From Chryseobacterium camelliae (GTDB lineage: Bacteria > Bacteroidota > Bacteroidia > Flavobacteriales > Weeksellaceae), in the NCBI RefSeq assembly GCF_030818575.1, contig NZ_JAUTAL010000001.1, forward strand, positions 2,108,001 to 2,172,000: a stretch of 64,000 bases of DNA. Reading direction: 5' to 3'. A program made the translations under genes and the position numbers. The stretch's first letter is position 1, and the number at the start of each line of letters is the position of its first letter. Below are positions 38,761 to 48,546 of this stretch, in pieces. Under the pieces are notes generated by a model, which saw only the letters and a program-made list of their open reading frames with translations, was not told where the DNA came from and did not search any database.

Positions 38761-39115
38761 ATTGTATATCATTTAAGAGGTTTTGGTGTTGGATGCAATA
38801 CCCGATTGCTTCCTCTATGGTAACAATTTGTCTGCCAAAGTAATCGGAGGCGCGTCGCACACATTAATTATTTAAATTGAATACTGTTTTTAAGTGAATA
38901 ATTTAAATACTATAACAAACAATAATCCCGATGTATTCAAAGGAGTAAATAAGGTCTCAAAGCCATTCATGAAATGAACTTTTAAGAATCAATAAGCTGA
39001 TTTTGGATCTTCGGTTTTTCTTATGCGAAATATAACAATATATGGTATCGAAAATTTAGGCACCGGAGCCTCTGATCCTTCTTTGCTTCCCATTACCTGA
39101 AACCGGACTCGATTC
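38761..39115. other. Intergenic region without a recognisable gene
   Basis: AT-rich; only short near-matches to promoter elements and a weak GGC/GCC hairpin near 39060 were seen. Confidence 0.5.
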
Positions 39116-40546
39116 TCAAATCGTTTTTGCCAGTATAAAACCGATAACCAATGCGATCACGGCTGCAATTATCAGTCTGATATAATCTGCCTTTGGTTCC
39201 TGCACCTGCTTCAGCAAACGCTTGTTTTCCTGTTGTACCATATCCAGGCCGGCCTGTAATGCTGCCGTTTTCTCATTGATGGCAGACTGCATATTTTTCT
39301 CATACAGGGCTGCGATTTCCTTCCTCCCGGCTTCCATTTCTTCCTGACGCTGCTTCTGCTGCGCTGTAAAATGTGTATTCAGCTCCTGAATCTGCTTAGC
39401 TGCATTTTCCTGCAATTTCTGGACATCTTCATTCCTTTTGGCCAGCTGCTCCGTTAAGGTCTGTACCTGTTTGCCGTACGTATCCGAAATTTCTTTTTTA
39501 AGCTTTTCAACTTCCTCATTTCGGACCTTCAGTTGCGCATTGAAGGTTTTCGTCTGCAGTTCTACCTGCTCTTTAAAGGTTTTCTGGGCTTCCGCGAATT
39601 CTTCGTTTTTCTTTTTGAGCTGTCCGGTAAGCGTGGTTACCTGCTCCACAAATTGTTTGGAAACGTCTTTTCTTACCTCCTCGATAAGCAGGGCCCTGGA
39701 ATTGGATTTTTCCTCCGTCAGTTTATTCAGTATGGAGTGCAATCCGGCACCATAATCGTGAGGGAGGTGATATCTTTTATCCGCAAGTTTATCCAGGAGG
39801 GTTTCATCTGCTGTGTGGCCGAGTGCAGTAATGGTGATGGAAGGAAGTGCAATAAACTGTTCTGCCAGGCTGAGGCTATTGAATACCTCAAAGCTCTGCT
39901 TGTCCCCGCCTCCGCGTACGAGGGCGATGACGTCATAGCCGGTATCCGAAATCCTGCTCAGGACATCCGAAACGGAAGTCGCCGAAGTGATGTTACAGGT
40001 ATACTCATCAATATCAAAATCTTTCGAGGAGACATCAAGGCCCTCATAGAAATCTTTCTGTACAATGGCATTATGGCCGAACACATTGGCAATCCTGACT
40101 TTCTCAGACTGTAATATTTTATTCCTGATAAACGTTTCCAGGTCCCGGGAACCCTGTTCCAGTTTCCTCTGGATAAGATCGTACCGCTTCAGGTCTTCTT
40201 CTGAAACAGCCTTTTCCTCCTGGGCAATGATTTCATCAACCACAAAAACCAGTTCGATGCTTGAATTCTTAATTCTTTTCTCTATAAATCCGCGAAGGGT
40301 ATAAAGTTCATTATTTACTATCTTACTTCTCAACAGGCCCGGCATTTTAACCCCGATTGAAGTACTATCGCTCTCAGAGTACAAAAAATCATAGTAATAG
40401 TTGACATACGCTTTACCGCCACCATAAGAATACCGGCCTTTCAGGTAAATCAGGTTAACGGTTGCATTCAGCTTCAGGGCATTATTGAACAGGCCGATGA
40501 CGGCTGCCGGGGAATAGATCTGGTAAGTAGGTTCAATGCCCTGCAT
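39116..40546 (-). CDS. Membrane-anchored exonuclease VII large-subunit-like protein
   Basis: 476 residues from ATG 40546; a TTG start at 40579 overlaps the -7 element and was rejected. Residues 1-110 look like the OB-fold of XseA (YSPAAVIGLFNNALK, LKGRYSYGGGKAYVNYYYDF). Residues about 190-270 hold its catalytic signature: RGGG (211-214), ALGHTADETLLDKLADKRYH with His244, and LPHDYGAGL. About 275-455 is a long coiled coil in repeated EExxxxLxK-type stretches. The end is a TM helix (LIIAAVIALVIGFILAKTI). XseA of E. coli also has a coiled coil but no membrane anchor. It may degrade DNA at the membrane, for example incoming DNA. No xseB-like gene is next to it. Confidence 0.8.
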   Translation of the reverse strand: MQGIEPTYQIYSPAAVIGLFNNALKLNATVNLIYLKGRYSYGGGKAYVNYYYDFLYSESDSTSIGVKMPGLLRSKIVNNELYTLRGFIEKRIKNSSIELVFVVDEIIAQEEKAVSEEDLKRYDLIQRKLEQGSRDLETFIRNKILQSEKVRIANVFGHNAIVQKDFYEGLDVSSKDFDIDEYTCNITSATSVSDVLSRISDTGYDVIALVRGGGDKQSFEVFNSLSLAEQFIALPSITITALGHTADETLLDKLADKRYHLPHDYGAGLHSILNKLTEEKSNSRALLIEEVRKDVSKQFVEQVTTLTGQLKKKNEEFAEAQKTFKEQVELQTKTFNAQLKVRNEEVEKLKKEISDTYGKQVQTLTEQLAKRNEDVQKLQENAAKQIQELNTHFTAQQKQRQEEMEAGRKEIAALYEKNMQSAINEKTAALQAGLDMVQQENKRLLKQVQEPKADYIRLIIAAVIALVIGFILAKTI

Positions 40547-41035
40547 AGATGGTAATGTAATAAAAGGAAACTGGTGCAAAGATAAGACTGTATACGGGAT
40601 ATTCCCTGCTATTATCCTTAAATTAATTCATATGATCCTGTTCAGAAGCAGTCGATGATTTTCAGTGCCATACTTACTTTGCTGCCTCACAATTGAACTA
40701 AAACTAGTCAATATATCCTTTCAAAAAGCAGGAAAACTTAACACCTAACGAACATGGCAATTGCCTTATCCAATCTGGTGCTATCCTGCCCTATTCTGAT
40801 CCTTCATCACCTGATTGATGGCATATCCTGACAACTGGTATTAATCAACCGGTACTTTTCTTTTTGATATCGACCTCTATTATATATGATGGGCTTAGAT
40901 TTCGCCTGTTAGAATGAGATATCCGTACATATGGTATCAGATTTGTACCTTTTTGTCAAAATCACCCTGCAGCCTGACCAGCAGCGCAGTCTCTTTTAAC
41001 ACCATTCTCACAACTTAATATGAATCCAACACCCT
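40547..41035. other. Intergenic region with the -7 element of the XseA-like gene
   Basis: TATCTTTG on the minus strand at 40577-40584 is about 30 bp before the chosen start, with no clear -33. The remaining 450 bp shows no gene, repeat or RNA that I can identify. Confidence 0.5.
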
Positions 41036-42466
41036 ATGAAAATATTTCTTACCGGCGCCACGGGATATATCGGTAAAAGGCTTCTGATCCAGCTCCTCAG
41101 CAATGGCCATCAAGTCATCTGCTCCGTGCGGGATAAAAAACGCTTCGACATATCACCGTATAAAAATTATGATCATCAGCTAAGCGTTATCGAACATGAC
41201 TACAATGATCCGTCAACCTTGTCTGAAGTGGACAAAAATATTGATATTGCCTATTATCTCATCCACTCCATGTCTGCTAATGCAGATTTTAGCAAAGCTG
41301 AAAAAATTTCCGCTCAAAATTTCTCACAAACCATTGAAAAAACAAATTGCCAGCAGGTAATTTACCTGACCGGGATTGTAAATGAAAAAGACCTTTCCAA
41401 ACACCTCCAGTCAAGAAAAGATGTTGAGGATGAACTGAAATCTGACGCCTATGCCCTGACTGTGCTTCGGGCAGGAATCATCATCGGGTCGGGGTCCGCC
41501 TCTTTTGAAATCATCCGTGACCTTGTGGAAAAACTCCCTGTAATGGTAGCCCCGAAATGGTTGAAAACCCTTTGCCAGCCTATCGGGATCAGAAATGTCA
41601 TCGAATTTCTGATGGGTGTTATGGGAAAAACATTTACCTACAACAGGCATTTTGATATTGCCGGCCCGGATGTGCTTTCTTACAAGGAGATGCTGATGAT
41701 TTTTGCGGAGGAGCGGAAACTGAAGCGCACCATTATTTCTGTGCCTGTTCTCAGCCCTAAATTATCATCTTACTGGCTGTATTTTATCACCTCCACGTCT
41801 TATGTACTCGCCAAAAATCTTGTGGAAAGCATGAAAATCAACGTTGTGGCAGAGAAAAACGACCTTGCCGAACGGCTGGGCATTACCTTACTTACCTACC
41901 GCGAAAGCCTTCGGCTGAGCTTCGACAAGATCGAACAGAACGACGTGCTCTCTACCTGGTACGACTCTTTCGGCAGCTACCGGTACTCCAAAAATGTGTG
42001 GGATTTCCTGGAAGTCCCTACCATGGGCGTTTTCAAAGATAAAAGAACGAGGAAGATCCAAAATGAACAGAAGACCCTGGATAAGATCTTTGGTATCGGA
42101 GGAAAAAACGGCTGGTATCACGCGAATTACCTCTGGAACCTGAGAGGAAGCATCGACAAACTTTTCGGCGGTGTGGGACTAAGGCGCGGGCGGAAAAATT
42201 CAACGCTGATCAGTGTGGGTGACAGTGTAGATTTCTGGCGCGTCCTGTATGCCAGCAGGGAAGAAAAAAGACTGCTACTGTTTGCAGAAATGAAAGTGCC
42301 CGGTGAAGCGTGGCTGGAATTCAGGATTAAAGACGGAAGCCTGGTCCAGGAAGCTACCTTCCGGCCTGTAGGCCTGTGGGGAAGATTGTACTGGTACGCC
42401 GTACTGCCCTTCCATGGGTATATTTTCAACGGTATGATCAGAAAACTCACAGATGATAAGGAATAA
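41036..42466 (+). CDS. NAD(P)-binding epimerase-like protein with DUF2867 domain
   Basis: 476 residues. MKIFLTGATGYIGKRLLIQL is the Rossmann TGATGxIG motif of atypical SDRs. AYYLIHSMSANADF, VIYLTGIV and LRAGIIIGSGSASFEI follow as in NmrA/epimerase-like proteins. The C-terminal 150 residues (from about WDFLEVPTMGVFKD, then WRVLYASREEKRLLLFAEMK to PFHGYIFNGMI) are DUF2867. Fusions of this kind are common in Bacteroidota; substrate unknown. It stands alone, 100 bp upstream of a response regulator. Confidence 0.88.
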   Translation: MKIFLTGATGYIGKRLLIQLLSNGHQVICSVRDKKRFDISPYKNYDHQLSVIEHDYNDPSTLSEVDKNIDIAYYLIHSMSANADFSKAEKISAQNFSQTIEKTNCQQVIYLTGIVNEKDLSKHLQSRKDVEDELKSDAYALTVLRAGIIIGSGSASFEIIRDLVEKLPVMVAPKWLKTLCQPIGIRNVIEFLMGVMGKTFTYNRHFDIAGPDVLSYKEMLMIFAEERKLKRTIISVPVLSPKLSSYWLYFITSTSYVLAKNLVESMKINVVAEKNDLAERLGITLLTYRESLRLSFDKIEQNDVLSTWYDSFGSYRYSKNVWDFLEVPTMGVFKDKRTRKIQNEQKTLDKIFGIGGKNGWYHANYLWNLRGSIDKLFGGVGLRRGRKNSTLISVGDSVDFWRVLYASREEKRLLLFAEMKVPGEAWLEFRIKDGSLVQEATFRPVGLWGRLYWYAVLPFHGYIFNGMIRKLTDDKE

Positions 42467-42565
42467 TATTTTGTTCCTAAATGCTTACGGATATCTGTAA
42501 AAATAAAATTTAAATTATTTTTTTAATTCTTTAAAAATTGGCTTTGTTTTTGCCAAGCCAACACT

Positions 42566-42937
42566 ATGAAAACTATTTATATCCTGGAAGATGAGACAGG
42601 CATCAGAGATGCATTGCAATTACTCCTGTCATTTGAAGATTACGACGTACGTTCTTTTTCTACCGTAGAAGCATTTAACAACAGGGGTGCATCCGCAGTG
42701 CCCGATCTGTTTATTCTGGATGTGATGATGCCGGACGGATCCGGAACCGAAGTTTGCAATCAACTGAAGAGCGAACCGGCTACTTCCGGTATTCCTGTCA
42801 TGATCATCAGCGCACATGCAAAAGCGGAACAGGTAACCAAAGCGTGCAATGCAGATATGTTTATCAGCAAACCCTTCGATATTGATGACGTACTGATTAA
42901 AATCGAGAACCTCATCGGCTCTGAAGCCGGCTTGTAA
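42566..42937 (+). CDS. Single-domain response regulator
   Basis: 123 residues, receiver domain only. Acidic pocket LEDE (8-10), phospho-acceptor Asp52 in FILDVMMPDGSG, Ser82 in MIISAHA and Lys102 in FISKPF are all present. With no output domain it must act through protein contacts, as CheY or Spo0F do. No kinase gene is nearby. Confidence 0.95.
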   Translation: MKTIYILEDETGIRDALQLLLSFEDYDVRSFSTVEAFNNRGASAVPDLFILDVMMPDGSGTEVCNQLKSEPATSGIPVMIISAHAKAEQVTKACNADMFISKPFDIDDVLIKIENLIGSEAGL

Positions 42938-42967
42938 CCGACTGACCTCACTTTAAATATACTATAA

Positions 42968-43002
42968 AAACTCCGGAACTTTCAGCTCCGGAGTTTAATT
43001 TT
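42968..43002. terminator. Bidirectional terminator
   Basis: 10-bp stem AAACTCCGGA / TCCGGAGTTT (42968-42977, 42987-42996) with U-runs on both strands, between the convergent response regulator and glycosyltransferase genes. Confidence 0.88.
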
Positions 43003-43019
43003 GGTCCTTTTAAAATCAA

Positions 43020-43823
43020 CTACGCTGATTTTTCACCCGGACTCTCTGATTCTTTTTTTTCAAGGTATTTCCTGATATCTTCTTTCGGAAAGAGATCCAG
43101 CACCTGATTCACATCTATGATCTTATGTTCATGGATGATACTATCTATAGATTTTGCAGCTCCAGGCTGATTCACCAGCCTTTCGAGGAGTCCATAAGTA
43201 TTCACCATCTTCTTATGGGTATTTTCTTCGTCACCCCCAAACCACGATCCGTTAAAATGATGACTCACATAATTCCTCGGGAGATCCTGGGAGAAATAAA
43301 CGGAAGGATATAAAGTAACATCATGCTTAAGTTTTTGTATGGTATCGCTGTAACGGTCTGCACCGTATTCTTTTTCCAGCATTTCAGAGAAAATATCTGT
43401 ATTGATGCGCTCTACAAAGCCATCCTGACGGTTATAATAGTCAACAAAATCTTCCGCCAGCTTGTGTTTCGGTTCTGCCATCCAGAATGCGGAATAAGGA
43501 ACGCCTTTTACTTCAAATCCGCAAACCGCTTTCTCATCAAGGAATTCATCCAGCGGAAGTTTCAGCTCCATATCAGTATCCATATAGATTCCGCCATGGT
43601 CATACATGACTTTGGAACGTACATAATCGGATACAAAAGCCCACTTATTCTGCTCAAATGCTTCTTTCACATAATTATTGTCCTCAAGCGGTGCATTACT
43701 CTCATTCCATTCCACGAGTTCATAATCAGGGTGGATTTTCTTCCATGAAGCAATGCAGTGTTCAGCCAGTTCATGTTTCGGATGCCCGCCAAACCAGCAG
43801 TAGTGTATTTTCTTCGGAATCAT
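43020..43823 (-). CDS. Glycosyltransferase, GT32-like sugar transferase
   Basis: 267 residues. MIPKKIHYCWFGGHPKHELA and SWKKIHPDYELVEWNE at the start, then AFVSDYVRSKVMYDHGGIYM with DTD (82-84), are the signature of GT32 transferases (OCH1/capsular polysaccharide type). The DxD binds metal and the sugar nucleotide. It is cytoplasmic with no TM. It probably adds a hexose to a glycolipid or surface polysaccharide; no other polysaccharide gene is next to it. Confidence 0.9.
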   Translation of the reverse strand: MIPKKIHYCWFGGHPKHELAEHCIASWKKIHPDYELVEWNESNAPLEDNNYVKEAFEQNKWAFVSDYVRSKVMYDHGGIYMDTDMELKLPLDEFLDEKAVCGFEVKGVPYSAFWMAEPKHKLAEDFVDYYNRQDGFVERINTDIFSEMLEKEYGADRYSDTIQKLKHDVTLYPSVYFSQDLPRNYVSHHFNGSWFGGDEENTHKKMVNTYGLLERLVNQPGAAKSIDSIIHEHKIIDVNQVLDLFPKEDIRKYLEKKESESPGEKSA

Positions 43824-44127
43824 ATTTTTATTTTTTTGGTGTCAGATTAAGGCAGCTTCTGCTGCTGTGGTGATATTTGCAAAAATTAAACCTTAATGGT
43901 CTGTTTAAGAAATATTTTTTCCCGTTAAGCCGCCTTTATGCATCATAAACATTATATATTTTAGAATGAAAGGATGCTAACCATGACATCCGTTACAATA
44001 TTACCATTTCTGTCAAAAGAAGTTTCGGGATAAAAATACCTGTTTTAAATCCTGAATCCGTCTAAAATGGTACATTTATTTCTTGTTCCAAATCAACATC
44101 AACTGATCATTTTACTTTTACACAACT
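43824..44127. other. Intergenic region between divergent genes
   Basis: About 300 bp, AT-rich, holding the promoters of the glycosyltransferase and the amylase; no full consensus match was found and no gene is seen. Confidence 0.45.
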
Positions 44128-45460
44128 ATGGAGCACCCTTATCACCCTCGTTATCTGCCTAAGAAGTATGTAGAAATCATACCCCCGGACTGGATCAAAA
44201 ACGCTACCGTTTATGAGCTTAATATCCGTCAGTTTTCAGAAGAAGGCACTTTTAAAGCTGTGGAAAAACAGCTTCCGAGACTCAGGAAAATGGGCATTGA
44301 CATCATCTGGCTGATGCCGGTGCAGCCTATAGGAAAAGTAAACCGCAAAGGCAGCCTGGGAAGTTACTATTCAGTCAAAGATTACCTGGAAGTAAATCCG
44401 GAATTCGGGACTAATGAAGATTTCCGGCATCTGGTACAGGCCATCCATCAGGAAGGCATGTACGTCATCCTGGATTGGGTGGCCAATCATACCAGCTGGG
44501 ATAATGAAATGGTGAGCAAACACCCGGAATGGTACAGGAAATCCAGGAAAGATACCTTCCAGTCTACCCGGTGGAGGGACTACGATGATATTATTGAACT
44601 GGATTACAGGTATCCTGAACTCCGGGAATACATGACGGACGCCCTGAAATTCTGGATCAGGGAATATGACATCGATGGTTACCGCTGTGATATTGCCAGC
44701 TTCATCCCTATTGATTTCTGGGAAAATGCAAGAACGGAACTGGATGCCATCAAACCTGTGCTGATGCTGGCAGAAGCTGAAGACCGTGAACTGCACCGCA
44801 GAGCGTTTGACGTCACCTATAACTGGACGCTCTGGAATATCCTCCATCAGCTCGCCCTTAATGAAAGAAGTGTGAAAATACTTACCGAAGCTTACCTTGC
44901 CGAGCATGTCTCCATTTTCCCAAAAGATGGGATCCGGCTGAATTTCATTGATAATCATGACAAGAATTCATGGGAAGGAAACCAACTACAGCAATTTTGG
45001 TGATGCCCTGGAAGCAGCTACCGTCTTTACAGTGATGATGGATGGAATGCCCTTAGTCTATAGCGGTCAGGAAGCAGGACTGGACCGCTCGCTTGAATTT
45101 TTTGAAAAGGACCCGATTGAATGGAAAACACATAAAAATGAAGCCCTGTATACTACTCTTTTCAATCTTAAACACCGGAATCAGGCACTCTGGAACGGAA
45201 GTTACGGCGGAGAAATGGTGAGGATTATGAATGATAAGATGGACCAGGTGATCTCTTTTGTACGCGAAAAAAACGGTGATAAAGTCTTAATCTTTATGAA
45301 CCTGAGCAAAGATTCGGTTATGGTACAGTTTGACACTTCCTTTGATACAGGCCATTATACCAGCCTTTTTACCGGCCAGCCGCATACCGTGCCGGAAACC
45401 ATGGTCATGAATATGGCTCCATGGGAATATGTGATTCTGCATCATGAACATCCTGAATAA
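44128..45460 (+). pseudogene. GH13 alpha-amylase-like gene with a frameshift
   Basis: Two overlapping frames together give a full GH13 enzyme of about 443 residues. The first frame has the catalytic residues: Asp188 in DGYRCDIAS, Glu216 in LMLAEAED and Asp278 in FIDNHDKN. It then stops at 45003 after a nonsense run. Dropping one A from the AAA at 44979-44981 joins SWEG to TNYSNFGDALEAATVFTVMM and the second frame, which continues PLVYSGQEAGLDR to the C-terminal beta domain. No signal peptide, so a cytoplasmic maltodextrin-type enzyme. Either a recent inactivating insertion or a sequencing error in an A-run. Confidence 0.85.
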
Positions 45461-45479
45461 ACCTCCCTTCCCATTGTAA

Positions 45480-45532
45480 TAAAAAATCAGCATACCCGGG
45501 TCTTGCTTGCGCCAAGAAATGGATATGCTGAT
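45480..45532 (-). terminator. Terminator after hchA
   Basis: ATCAGCATA (45486-45494) / TATGCTGAT (45524-45532), loop of 29, with a U-run on the minus strand. Confidence 0.6.
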
Positions 45533-45586
45533 GTTTACCTGAACTAAAGGATATGGTATCCTTCAGATCAGTTCAATTGTATTTAC

Positions 45587-46453
45587 TTATTCGGAATCTG
45601 CTGTGCTTTCAGAAAGTACTTTTGCACACATTTCCCCAAATTGGTTTGCTGCCATGGGGCTGTCTCCCGTAACCAGTTTCCTGTCTGTATGGCAAGCTCC
45701 GGATATACCTTCATTTAAGAATTCAACCCCCAGGTTTTTGAGCCGTTCACCATAGAACCAAGGCATTTTTCCTGGCTGGTATCCTATTTCAGGAAGCGTT
45801 TCATCTATGGAATCCGGGAATCCGTTGATTTTGTAACCTTTGTAAGGAAAATTCTCAGGATCCTCCTGATAAGCGGCAGCCAGCAACGCAGCCGGACCGT
45901 GGCAGATCGCAAACATAAACTTATCCTTCTCCACTACCCAATGGATTAATTTTTTAAGGTCTTCGTTCTCAGGCAGCCCTAACATGGCTCCATGACCGCC
46001 GGGCAGGAAGACGGCGACATATTCCGTTTCTGACCTGAAATCTCCTTGGGCAAAGTCTCTTAAGCTTTTAGGATGAGCAAGCTGTTCCGAGTATTTTTCG
46101 ATTATATCGCCAACGGCAGCGTCCTGCAGAGGAAGTGCCCATAATTCCATCTTTACAGAATTTCCTTCTGGTGTGAAAAAATCCACTTCATATCCGGCAT
46201 CCTGAAAATGAAGGATCGGCACAAAGGTTTCCACAGGATGGTTTCCGGTAGAAAACTTCCTTCCGTTGGCCATCGTCATGTATTTTTCTTCCGTACAGAC
46301 CACTAATATTTTCTTATTTGTATCTGTATTCCGGTTTTGGTAAGCTGCTGCCTTATAATCTGTCTTAGGAGCGATAAACTGAGATCTTGAAAATAGTGAC
46401 GGCTCATATCCTGTTCCGTCAAAAACTGGTGCTTTGCTTAATTCGTTTGCCAT
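45587..46453 (-). CDS. hchA: HchA (Hsp31), DJ-1/PfpI family deglycase and chaperone
   Basis: 288 residues. FSTGNHPVETFVPILHFQDA matches the Hsp31 metal-site region, VFLPGGHGAMLGLPE precedes the catalytic AICHGPAALLA with Cys184-His185, and GYQPGKMPWFYGERL and TGDSPMAANQFG close the protein; all align well with E. coli HchA. It removes methylglyoxal adducts or acts as glyoxalase III and holds unfolded proteins. It is cytoplasmic. Downstream of a Crp-like regulator gene on the same strand, about 150 bp away. Confidence 0.93.
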   Translation of the reverse strand: MANELSKAPVFDGTGYEPSLFSRSQFIAPKTDYKAAAYQNRNTDTNKKILVVCTEEKYMTMANGRKFSTGNHPVETFVPILHFQDAGYEVDFFTPEGNSVKMELWALPLQDAAVGDIIEKYSEQLAHPKSLRDFAQGDFRSETEYVAVFLPGGHGAMLGLPENEDLKKLIHWVVEKDKFMFAICHGPAALLAAAYQEDPENFPYKGYKINGFPDSIDETLPEIGYQPGKMPWFYGERLKNLGVEFLNEGISGACHTDRKLVTGDSPMAANQFGEMCAKVLSESTADSE

Positions 46454-46607
46454 AATAAATATTTTTTAGATTAATTTACATTCCTGAAACCGCCACATAG
46501 ATCCAGGCAATTCAAAACCCGTTAAACCATGACTGTTCATACTGTAAAATTATAGAGATCCCAACCGTATACCAAGGACATACCTCACAAATAAAATGTG
46601 ATGCAGG

Positions 46608-47171
46608 TCACATTTGCAGCCTGCTGAGCGTTTCCCTGCTTACGCCCAGATAATTTGCCAGCAGCTGTTTGGATATCTTCTGGACAAGATCCGGGTATTG
46701 GTTAAGGAATGCGTCATAACGTTCTCTGGCAGAATGGGACATCAGCGAAACGATCCGCTTTTGCAAAGCAATATATCCGAAATTAGATTTAACCCTGAAA
46801 AAATGTTCCATTTTCGGAAATTGTAAATGCAAAGCTTCCATGTCCTGGTATGATATGCCGATAAGCTCCGAATCGGAAAGACACTGAACCGACAGCGTAG
46901 ATGGCTCCTGCTTAAAATAAGCCTGAAAATCTGAAATCCACCAGTTTTTGCACGCAAACTGAAGGATATGCTCTTTACCTAAAGCATCGGTAAGGCTGCA
47001 CTTCAGAAGACCTTCCGATACGAAATACATATAGTCAACATGCTGATTTTCCTGAATGACAAACTGATGTTTCCGGAACCTGAAAGAGGAATAATAACCT
47101 TTTATCAGTTCATATTCGGCATCAGTAAGGTCAATAATCTCACACAGATGGTTACGGAATGTGTCATTCAT
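46608..47171 (-). CDS. Crp/Fnr family transcriptional regulator
   Basis: 187 residues. The cyclic-nucleotide-binding-like beta-roll spans residues about 15-120 (KHQFVIQENQHVDYMYFVSE, HILQFACKNWWISDFQAYF). The C-terminus has the short HTH ISKQLLANYLGVSRETLSRL. No Fnr-type N-terminal cysteine cluster and no clear cAMP pocket, as usual in Bacteroidota. It is followed by hchA on the same strand, a possible target. Confidence 0.92.
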   Translation of the reverse strand: MNDTFRNHLCEIIDLTDAEYELIKGYYSSFRFRKHQFVIQENQHVDYMYFVSEGLLKCSLTDALGKEHILQFACKNWWISDFQAYFKQEPSTLSVQCLSDSELIGISYQDMEALHLQFPKMEHFFRVKSNFGYIALQKRIVSLMSHSARERYDAFLNQYPDLVQKISKQLLANYLGVSRETLSRLQM

Positions 47172-47248
47172 TTTAATGAGAATCTTTTGTTGACATTAAA
47201 ATTACAATATTTTGCACAGACCGCCACCATACAGCCTTATTATGCAGA

Positions 47249-47833
47249 CTAGTGTGATTCTACGGCATAACCGATAGGCTTGAAGGAATAATTATTTGAC
47301 ATCTCTGCTGAACAGGCTGTAATTCCTACAATCAGGTCCATTTTGGCTTCTATAATAATGTGGTCACCGGCTTTGCTTTTTGGCGGCAGCACACTGATCC
47401 TGCCTGTTTCACCATCTACCGCGACATGCATAAAGATATTGAAGCAGATGGGAATTTCATCCGGGCTGATACCAAAGGGCTGCAGCGCCTCACAAAGATT
47501 TCCGAAGCATCCCCGGTGCGGATTTGCATCGCCGTAGATAATACGGAATGTATCTGCACTGCACGGCGTAAGGAGAAAATCGTGCCGGCCAACAGTATCT
47601 TCCACAATATCAAACATAATATTGCTCCGGTTGGAATAAAACGGATTGCCTTTTGTCAGGAAAATGGTTTCGGCATAATCGATGGTCCTGCCGGAAGATA
47701 GATATTCTTTGGTATCATGCTGATTAAAGCAGATAAAATCGGAAACCTGTTCCCCCTGGATATCGGTTACCCTGAGACGCTCTCCCTTTTTTAGGATAAA
47801 GGCTGTTCCGCTGCGTGGTGGTATAGTATTCAT
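47249..47833 (-). CDS. DUF1989 (urea carboxylase-associated) protein
   Basis: 194 residues. GERLRVTDIQGEQVSDFICF, the middle LLTPCSADTFRIIYGD, and HRGCFGNLCEALQPFG with two cysteines likely to bind zinc, then NIFMHVAVDGETGRI, match DUF1989. Known members form carboxyguanidine deiminase in guanidine breakdown or accompany urea carboxylase. Its ATG overlaps the stop of the GntA-like gene (ATGA), so they are translationally coupled and probably act in one pathway on a guanidino compound; that is inference. No urea carboxylase is nearby. Confidence 0.9.
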   Translation of the reverse strand: MNTIPPRSGTAFILKKGERLRVTDIQGEQVSDFICFNQHDTKEYLSSGRTIDYAETIFLTKGNPFYSNRSNIMFDIVEDTVGRHDFLLTPCSADTFRIIYGDANPHRGCFGNLCEALQPFGISPDEIPICFNIFMHVAVDGETGRISVLPPKSKAGDHIIIEAKMDLIVGITACSAEMSNNYSFKPIGYAVESH

Positions 47834-48546
47834 AAATGTTTAGGTTTAAAAGGACATTCCCAGCTGCTGTCGTATTGCATTCCACTATATTGATATACCT
47901 CAGAGGACGCCCCGAAATCCTGAAGCATAGGATTAATGGATCCGCTGAGTGCCTCATCTCTCTTACGGACGATATTTTTCATTTTATCATACCGTTTCAG
48001 ATGACGCAGTTCCTCAAACTGCTGGTGGGGATTAAAGACAATAGCCGGATATTTGAATCTGCGGGCAGGCCGGCTGCTGGCCGGATTGAGACCGATCACG
48101 AAAAACGCTTCTTCTTTCAGGCTGAAACTGAACTGGTCAGATTGGGGATCCGGGCTGACTCTTTGATCGTAAGGATAATTTTCTCCGTCAAGATCGGAAA
48201 GTGCCTGGAGGCGCATCCATAGTAAACGTTCAAACATCATCTCATCTATTCCGCCGGCGTCAGGGAAAATAACACAGGCCGTATGGAAATGATTTTCAGC
48301 ATTTCGGTAAGAATCTACAAAATCATAGATAAATTCCAGGATCTGCCGGTCATCTTTCGGACAGGCTATATGCCCGGCAACAAAAAGTTTCATCTGGTCC
48401 CTGTTAAGTGCAGCTTTGGCAGCAACACAGGGAAAGGAAGCATCGTCAATAAATGTCCTGAAAGCTTCTTTTGCTATTTCCTGATGATTTTCTGATATCA
48501 GAACAGGATCTGTTTTGGTTGTGATTGTGGTGGGTGTCATACCCAT
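47830..48546 (-). CDS. GntA-like heme N-hydroxylase (YqcI/YcgG family)
   Basis: 238 residues from ATG 48546 (an alternative is 48540; a longer frame to 48603 adds a hydrophobic stretch that looks untranslated). FRTFIDDASFPCVAAKAALN has the FPC motif, AENHFHTACVIFPDAGGIDE with MMFERLLWMRLQAL and the end FEELRHLKRYDKMKN match the YqcI/YcgG family. GntA of guanitoxin synthesis, a family member, uses heme to N-hydroxylate a guanidino group. It overlaps a DUF1989 gene downstream. Substrate unknown; free arginine or another guanidino compound is plausible. Confidence 0.88.
   Translation of the reverse strand: MGMTPTTITTKTDPVLISENHQEIAKEAFRTFIDDASFPCVAAKAALNRDQMKLFVAGHIACPKDDRQILEFIYDFVDSYRNAENHFHTACVIFPDAGGIDEMMFERLLWMRLQALSDLDGENYPYDQRVSPDPQSDQFSFSLKEEAFFVIGLNPASSRPARRFKYPAIVFNPHQQFEELRHLKRYDKMKNIVRKRDEALSGSINPMLQDFGASSEVYQYSGMQYDSSWECPFKPKHL

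Noticed and set aside
44128..45460. Programmed frameshift in the amylase
   Set aside because: No slippery heptamer or downstream structure; the first frame stops within a few codons after the AAA, so an insertion or read error is simpler.
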